Below are positions 23,532 through 27,211 of a stretch of DNA of 27,211 bases, one piece after another (positions within the stretch are counted from its first letter, which is position 1; every line of letters begins with the position of its first letter). Below the pieces are notes generated by a model, which was not told the DNA's origin, ran no database searches, and worked only from the letters and a program-made list of their open reading frames with translations. A program made the position numbers and the translations under genes. The DNA is from Deltaproteobacteria bacterium (lineage in GTDB: Bacteria > Desulfobacterota > Syntrophia > Syntrophales > UBA5619), in NCBI GenBank assembly GCA_023487865.1, contig JAMDBG010000120.1:1-27211 (forward strand), written 5' to 3'.

Positions 23532-24046
23532 ATTCACTCCCTAAAAGAAGCGTCGTCGCGGTATCCCGGCTATCCCAAAGAGGGCTGGGGGATTTTCAAA
23601 CTCGCCTGCTGTCAGTTCGGTGCTTTTTGTTAAGAGAGAAGAAGACTTTTGTGCAGAAAGTCTAGTGATGATGATAGATAATTTGGAAAAGCTTGTAACG
23701 TGAGGGGAAAAACCATATCCGATTTTCTCGAAGTCTGATATAACCCCCATCGCTGTTACTCCGGTGTCCACTGTTCTCCCCATAAAGTGGGAAGCTCTTC
23801 TTGTACAATCGTGCAGTAACGGCTCTATTCAAATTGAGCTCACTTTTTACAATACATATTCTAAAAACGCAACAAAATAGCTCCTTAATCTGCAAATAGT
23901 AATTACCATTATTAAGTACATCCGTTCTTTTGAAATATTTTACTCGATTTTAGGAATATGGGGGTATTTTTGGGGGTATCTATAAAACATCCCATAAAGG
24001 CTCTGTCCCCTTTTTTATCTGCGATGCGCCTGATGGGGCTTGTTTT
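23532..24046. other. Intergenic boundary region with palindrome and tandem motifs
   Basis: About 500 nt upstream of the AAA+ gene, presumably holding the promoter of the long minus-strand operon, though I cannot pick a convincing -35/-10 pair. It contains an imperfect 16-bp palindrome, AATAGTAATTACCATT (23895-23910), possibly an operator. It also contains two copies of TGGGGGTAT at 23959-23967 and 23971-23979, and TGTCCCCTTTTTT at 24004-24016. Minus-strand frames of 77-80 codons here have weak ribosome sites and no recognisable product, so I do not call genes. Confidence 0.45.
23959..23979. repeat. Tandem TGGGGGTAT motif, 12-bp period
   Basis: Two exact copies of TGGGGGTAT begin 12 bp apart. 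Such repeats occur as arm-type binding sites near attachment sites of tyrosine-recombinase islands. No integrase gene or tRNA is visible in the window, so the link is only suggestive. Confidence 0.4.
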
Positions 24047-25066
24047 TCAGTCCTGGAAGAGTTTCGCAAACCGCCAGGATTTGCGCTTCTTCCAGCTCCC
24101 CTTGTGCCAAGCGTAGCTCGCCAGGAGCGGTAGGACCGACGTGGCTTCAGCATAGACCATCTGCTCGCAGCTGCTGTCCACCTTCCCCCAGGAATTGGCC
24201 TCCTTCAGGGTGGAGCTGGAGCAGGCCCCGTCGCGGACATCGGCCACGGTGATCTGGACGGCGTATTTATGCATCGGGACGTCTTTACCCAGGATCTCGG
24301 CGCAGACGACCGTGTCCTGGGCGAAGTTCTTCGGAACGCCGCCGCCGATCATCAAAAGGCCCGTCGTCCCCGCCTTGATCTTGATTTCCGTGAGCTCCCT
24401 AAAATCCTTCACCGAGTCGATGGAGAGGTGCGCCTTGGGATGCTTCACCTGGTGGAGAACGAGGCCGAAGCCGGCGCTGCTGTCCGAGAAGGCCGGGCAG
24501 AAGATCGGGACGTCATGCTCGAAGGCCGCCTGGACGAGGGACTCCTTCTTGACGCTGTGCCGGGTCAGGTAGCGCCCCATCTCCCGGATGAATTCCCGCG
24601 AGGAATAGGGGCGGGGGGAAAGGCGGTCGGCGATCTTCTGGATCGTTTTGTCGCAGGCCTGAAGGTCATTCTCGTCGATAAAGGTGTCGTAAATCCGGTC
24701 GATGTACAGTTTCCTGAGGACCTTGTCGTCCGTGAACGGCGTCCCCTGGTAGTGCCGGAAACCGAGGGCCTCGAAAAAATCCATATCCACGATCGTCGCC
24801 CCCGTGGCGACGATGGCGTCGACCATGCGGTGCTTCACCATCTCGACGTAGATCTGCATGCAGCCGGCGGCGCTGGTGCTCCCCGCGATGGTCAGGATGA
24901 CACCGCATTTCTTTTCGGCAAGCATTCGGTCATAGATGTCGGCGGCGCTCGCCAGATCACGGGCGGTGAAGGACATCCCCTGCATCGCCTCAATGATCGG
25001 CGTGGCGTCGAACGAGGTGATGTCGATGTGCCGAACCGGCGTCTTTAAAAAGTCTTTCTTCTTCAT
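24047..25066 (-). CDS. Deoxyhypusine synthase family protein
   Basis: 339 residues with the full deoxyhypusine synthase fold. AGSTSAAG (61-68) and ATGATIVDMDFF (87-98) belong to the NAD-binding region. HDVPIFCPAFSDSSAGFG (184-201) and GGGVPKNF (241-248) are conserved loops. SWGKVD (292-297) holds K295, at the place of the lysine that forms the enzyme-butylamine intermediate. Bacteria lack eIF5A, so bacterial members act in polyamine metabolism (spermidine cleavage and transfer, for example homospermidine-like products); the exact product is unknown. The gene has its own strong promoter and a GGGGAGG ribosome site. Its G+C is visibly higher than in genes to the left, marking the chromosomal core. 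Confidence 0.88.
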   Translation of the reverse strand: MKKKDFLKTPVRHIDITSFDATPIIEAMQGMSFTARDLASAADIYDRMLAEKKCGVILTIAGSTSAAGCMQIYVEMVKHRMVDAIVATGATIVDMDFFEALGFRHYQGTPFTDDKVLRKLYIDRIYDTFIDENDLQACDKTIQKIADRLSPRPYSSREFIREMGRYLTRHSVKKESLVQAAFEHDVPIFCPAFSDSSAGFGLVLHQVKHPKAHLSIDSVKDFRELTEIKIKAGTTGLLMIGGGVPKNFAQDTVVCAEILGKDVPMHKYAVQITVADVRDGACSSSTLKEANSWGKVDSSCEQMVYAEATSVLPLLASYAWHKGSWKKRKSWRFAKLFQD

Positions 25067-25157
25067 AACCTCCCCTGTTGCTCAGTATGGGTCCCGCCGC
25101 CGCGCGGGAAAGAGGAAATCTGCCTTTCTCCTGCGTGACGGCCCGTGCGAAGATGTT

Positions 25158-25187
25158 ATTATATGAGGGATGACTCGCAAAAGTCAA
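25158..25187 (-). promoter_or_regulatory. Strong sigma-70-type promoter of the deoxyhypusine synthase-like gene
   Basis: On the minus strand TTGACT (25187-25182) and a perfect TATAAT (25163-25158) are separated by 18 nt. Transcription would start near 25150, giving a leader of about 85 nt that ends in GGGGAGGTT before the ATG. Confidence 0.7.
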
Positions 25188-25211
25188 CGAGGCTCTTGAA
25201 AAACAAAATCG

Positions 25212-25224
25212 GCCTTGTCAAGGC
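25212..25224. promoter_or_regulatory. 13-bp palindrome upstream of xseA
   Basis: GCCTTG-T-CAAGGC is a perfect palindrome with a one-base centre in the divergent region between the deoxyhypusine synthase-like gene and xseA. It could be an operator; no regulator is identifiable. Confidence 0.3.
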
Positions 25225-25242
25225 AATGGATATCTGATACGT

Positions 25243-25259
25243 CCCTGCCATGGGCAGGG
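25243..25259 (+). promoter_or_regulatory. Hairpin covering the xseA ribosome-binding site
   Basis: CCCTGCC-ATG-GGCAGGG forms a 7-bp G+C-rich stem with a 3-nt loop. Its right arm includes the AGGGG that serves the xseA ATG at 25264, so folding of the RNA would hinder initiation. Confidence 0.4.
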
Positions 25260-25263
25260 GAAT

Positions 25264-26640
25264 ATGAAAGAGATCTTAAGTGTTTCAGCGCTCAATGAAC
25301 GGATCAAGGCGCTCCTCGAGGAGGGATTCGCCCTCGTCTGGGTGGAGGGGGAGGTGTCCAATCTCCGCCGGCCGGCATCGGGCCATGTCTATTTCACCCT
25401 GAAGGACGCGAAAAGTCAGATCCGGGCCGTGCTCTTCCGGACCCCTTTCGGCAGGGGCGCAAACCGGGGTGCCGGCTTCGAGATCGAGGACGGGATGAGT
25501 ATCGTCTGCCGGGCGCGCCTTACCGTCTATCCGCCCCGCGGCGAATACCAGCTCATCATCGACGCAGCGGAGCCGAAGGGATTGGGCGCCCTGCAAAAGG
25601 CCTTCGAACAGCTCAAGGCCCGTCTCGAGGCGGAGGGTCTCTTCGACCAGAGCAGGAAGAAACCCCTCCCTTTCCTGCCGGCAGGAATCGGGGTCGTCAC
25701 CTCGCCGACCGGGGCCGTGATCCGCGACATCCTCACCGTCACCCGCCGCCGTTTTCCCTCCGTGAACATCCTGATCGCCCCCGTTCGCGTCCAGGGAGCG
25801 GAGGCGCCTGCGGAGATCGTCCGGGCCCTGGGAGATCTCCAGGTCGCCCAAGGTGTCGATGTGATTATCCTGGCACGGGGCGGCGGTTCCTTGGAGGATC
25901 TTGCCCCCTTCAACGACGAGGAGGTCGCCCGGGCGATTGCCCGCTCGCGGATCCCCGTCATCTCGGCGGTCGGCCATGAGACGGACTTTACCATCGCCGA
26001 TTTCACCGCGGATCTAAGGGCGGCAACCCCCTCGGCGGCGGCGGAGCTCGCCGTACCGTCGCGCTCGAAGCTCCTGGAGATTCTGGAGACTCTCCATCTC
26101 CGGCTGATCCGCTGCCGGCGGCGGGAAGCGGGAGGGCTGCGGGAGAGGATCGCCGAACTCTCGGGACGGCTTAAGGACCCGAAGCGGCGTCTGGCCGACA
26201 TCCGGATCGCCCTCGACGACAATGTCGATCGACTGCGAACGGCACTGGCCCACCTGCGGGAGGTTCGCCGTCAGGAGTGGGTGAATCTCACCGTCCGCCT
26301 GGACCATCAAAATCCCCGGCCGCGGATCGCAGAGAGGCTCCGGGAAGTGGAAAACCTTCGGAAGGGCCTCCGGGCGGCCAAGGAAAAACTGAATGAACGG
26401 TGGAAAAACCGGTTGCGATCCGCGGCGGCGCTTTTGGATTCATTGAGTCCGCTTGCGGTCATCAACCGCGGTTACAGCATCACCCGGCGGCTTCCGGACG
26501 GCGCCATTCTCCATCATGCCGAAGAGTACAGCATTGGGCAGGAGATCGATATCCGCCTTGCTTCGGGAAACCTGCGCGCGAAAATAACCGATATACTTCG
26601 GGAGGCGTTTATAACGGTATCGGAGCCCAAAGGACAATAA
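25264..26640 (+). CDS. xseA: Exodeoxyribonuclease VII large subunit
   Basis: 458 residues, normal for XseA. With XseB it forms exonuclease VII, which degrades single-stranded DNA to short oligonucleotides. The N-terminal OB-type domain shows VWVEGEVSNLRRPASGHVYF (about 25-44). The catalytic region has VVTSPTGAVIRDI, ARGGGSLEDLAPFNDE and AVGHETDFTIADFTADLRA (about 150-265). A long helical region follows, with a C-terminal GYSITR motif. The start is set by AGGGGAAT before the ATG. It runs opposite to the accessory genes, with xseB and a polyprenyl synthetase gene downstream, a very common core gene order. Confidence 0.96.
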   Translation: MKEILSVSALNERIKALLEEGFALVWVEGEVSNLRRPASGHVYFTLKDAKSQIRAVLFRTPFGRGANRGAGFEIEDGMSIVCRARLTVYPPRGEYQLIIDAAEPKGLGALQKAFEQLKARLEAEGLFDQSRKKPLPFLPAGIGVVTSPTGAVIRDILTVTRRRFPSVNILIAPVRVQGAEAPAEIVRALGDLQVAQGVDVIILARGGGSLEDLAPFNDEEVARAIARSRIPVISAVGHETDFTIADFTADLRAATPSAAAELAVPSRSKLLEILETLHLRLIRCRRREAGGLRERIAELSGRLKDPKRRLADIRIALDDNVDRLRTALAHLREVRRQEWVNLTVRLDHQNPRPRIAERLREVENLRKGLRAAKEKLNERWKNRLRSAAALLDSLSPLAVINRGYSITRRLPDGAILHHAEEYSIGQEIDIRLASGNLRAKITDILREAFITVSEPKGQ

Positions 26641-26719
26641 AAATACTGCCCCCTGTCCCTTTTGCACGGGAGAGTGGGGAGGAGCGGAGGCAGTTTCAGT
26701 GAAATCAAGGAGCGGTGCC

Positions 26720-26956
26720 ATGAGCAAGGAGAAATTCGAAGAGGCGCTGGAAAAGCTGGAGGAGATCGTCCGCCGGATGGAGGCGGGCGAGATGTCCCTG
26801 GAGGAATCGCTGAATGCCTTCGAGGAGGGGATCAAGATCTCCCGATTCTGCGCGAAAAAACTCGACGAGGCGGACCGGCGCGTCGATCTTCTCCTGAGGC
26901 AGGAGGGGGAGCTGGTCACCAAACCATTTGCGGGGGAAGAAAGTGACTCGGAGTGA
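26720..26956 (+). CDS. xseB: Exodeoxyribonuclease VII small subunit
   Basis: 78 residues, the usual size of XseB, the regulatory/structural subunit of exonuclease VII. The family pattern is clear: FEEALEKLEEIVRRMEAGEMSLEESL.. followed by FEEGIKISRFCAKKLDEAD, seen here in two parts (about 5-36 and 38-56), then a V-DLLL stretch. The ATG at 26720 has AAGGAG upstream and gives the family's standard N-terminus, so the GTG at 26699 is not used. The 3' end overlaps the next gene by 14 nt. Confidence 0.95.
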   Translation: MSKEKFEEALEKLEEIVRRMEAGEMSLEESLNAFEEGIKISRFCAKKLDEADRRVDLLLRQEGELVTKPFAGEESDSE

Positions 26957-27211
26957 TGAGATTCGCCTGAAGGAATACCTCGCCCAGAGAAAGGCTCTGG
27001 TTGATGCGGCCCTCGATGGCCTTCTCCCCGGCGAGGAACTCTATCCGCCGTTGATCTTCCAGGCCGCCCGCTACAGCCTGATGGCGGGGGGGAAAAGGCT
27101 CCGGCCGATCCTCTGCCTGGCGGCCGCCGAGGCGGTCGGGGGAAGAGCCGAAGCGGTCATGCCCGTTGCCTGCGCGCTGGAGTTCATCCACACCTACTCC
27201 CTCATCCACGA
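26943..27211 (+). CDS. ispA: Polyprenyl (farnesyl/geranyl) diphosphate synthase, 5' part
   Basis: The frame opens with GTG at 26943 inside the end of xseB and runs off the window after 89 full codons. SLMAGGKRLRPIL, with its GGKRLRP substrate-binding motif, and CALEFIHTYSLIH, just before the first Asp-rich motif, identify an isoprenyl diphosphate synthase. An ATG at 26956 is out of frame and stops after four codons. The xseA-xseB-ispA order points to the short-chain enzyme IspA, which joins isopentenyl diphosphate to make farnesyl diphosphate. Chain length cannot be judged because the Asp-rich motif lies outside. Confidence 0.92.
   Translation, partial: MTRSDEIRLKEYLAQRKALVDAALDGLLPGEELYPPLIFQAARYSLMAGGKRLRPILCLAAAEAVGGRAEAVMPVACALEFIHTYSLIH

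Noticed and set aside
23541..23895. Two overlapping minus-strand frames of 77 and 80 codons before the AAA+ gene
   Set aside because: No good ribosome sites, no recognisable motifs, and mutual overlap; treated as non-coding promoter region.
24000..24046. Rho-independent terminator after the deoxyhypusine synthase-like gene
   Set aside because: Only a 3-4 bp stem could be drawn before the minus-strand A-run; no T-run follows a stable stem.
24269..25048. Long plus-strand frame opposite the deoxyhypusine synthase-like gene
   Set aside because: A high-G+C shadow of a clear real gene on the other strand; no family pattern.
25250..25267. Five-codon upstream frame overlapping the xseA start
   Set aside because: The ATG sits in the loop of the hairpin with no ribosome site; probably chance.
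25285..26222. Minus-strand frames of about 230 codons opposite xseA
   Set aside because: Arg/Ser/Pro-rich shadow translations caused by G+C-rich codons of xseA.

Overview
The window reads as a low-to-moderate G+C accessory region (about 1-24000) joined to a higher G+C chromosomal core segment (about 24047-27211). The core end carries a deoxyhypusine-synthase-like gene, xseA, xseB and the start of a polyprenyl synthetase gene. The gene styles, the xseA-xseB-ispA order and the lipoprotein suggest a Gram-negative anaerobe of the Desulfobacterota/Syntrophales type. This is an inference from gene content only; there is no rRNA or other phylogenetic marker in the window.

From 23531 down to 483 every recognisable gene lies on the minus strand, so it reads right to left as one collinear run of 14 genes plus one possible small ORF. 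Three blocks can be separated. Block A (23531 to 14608) is a tightly packed operon: a double-AAA+ Clp/Hsp100-like ATPase, a rhomboid intramembrane protease, a membrane-anchored VWA-domain protein, a very large tubulin/FtsZ-like GTPase and a small lipoprotein, with gaps of 14-20 nt. I know of no characterised system with this composition and consider it the best candidate for an undescribed system. Block B (14540 to 12457) is a translationally coupled pair: a NYN (PIN-like) nuclease with a probable LOTUS/OST-HTH domain, and a nucleoside hydrolase. Block C (12256 to 483) is a type III-D CRISPR-Cas effector operon: a short Cas10 without an HD domain, Cas7 (Csm3-like), Csx10 (Cas5) with a helical tail, a double Cas7, Csx19, a large Cas7 with insertions (TIGR03986-like), a CARF-HD ancillary protein and Cas6. 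No cas1, cas2 or CRISPR array is visible.

Block C has the parts list of the type III-Dv effector (a Cas7-Cas5-Cas11 fusion, Cas7-2x, Cas7-insertion, Csx19, Cas10). Here, however, Cas7 and Cas5-Cas11 are separate overlapping genes, and a run of seven G lies at the junction. Removing one G would fuse them in frame. Either this is an unfused relative of III-Dv, a slippage-controlled fusion, or a homopolymer error.

In the likely working model, Cas6 matures crRNA, the III-D complex binds and cuts target RNA, and Cas10 may make cyclic oligoadenylate, which the CARF-HD protein would sense. The NYN/nucleoside hydrolase pair could degrade RNA or nucleosides as a further defence layer. The tubulin/VWA/rhomboid/AAA+ operon would couple a cytosolic filament-forming or switch GTPase to an envelope sensor and a remodelling ATPase. 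The functional link between blocks is inferred only from strand, spacing and neighbourhood.

The left edge (1-167) is a short element with terminal inverted repeats. The accessory/core boundary near 23950-24020 has tandem GGGGGTAT motifs and a sharp change in base composition.
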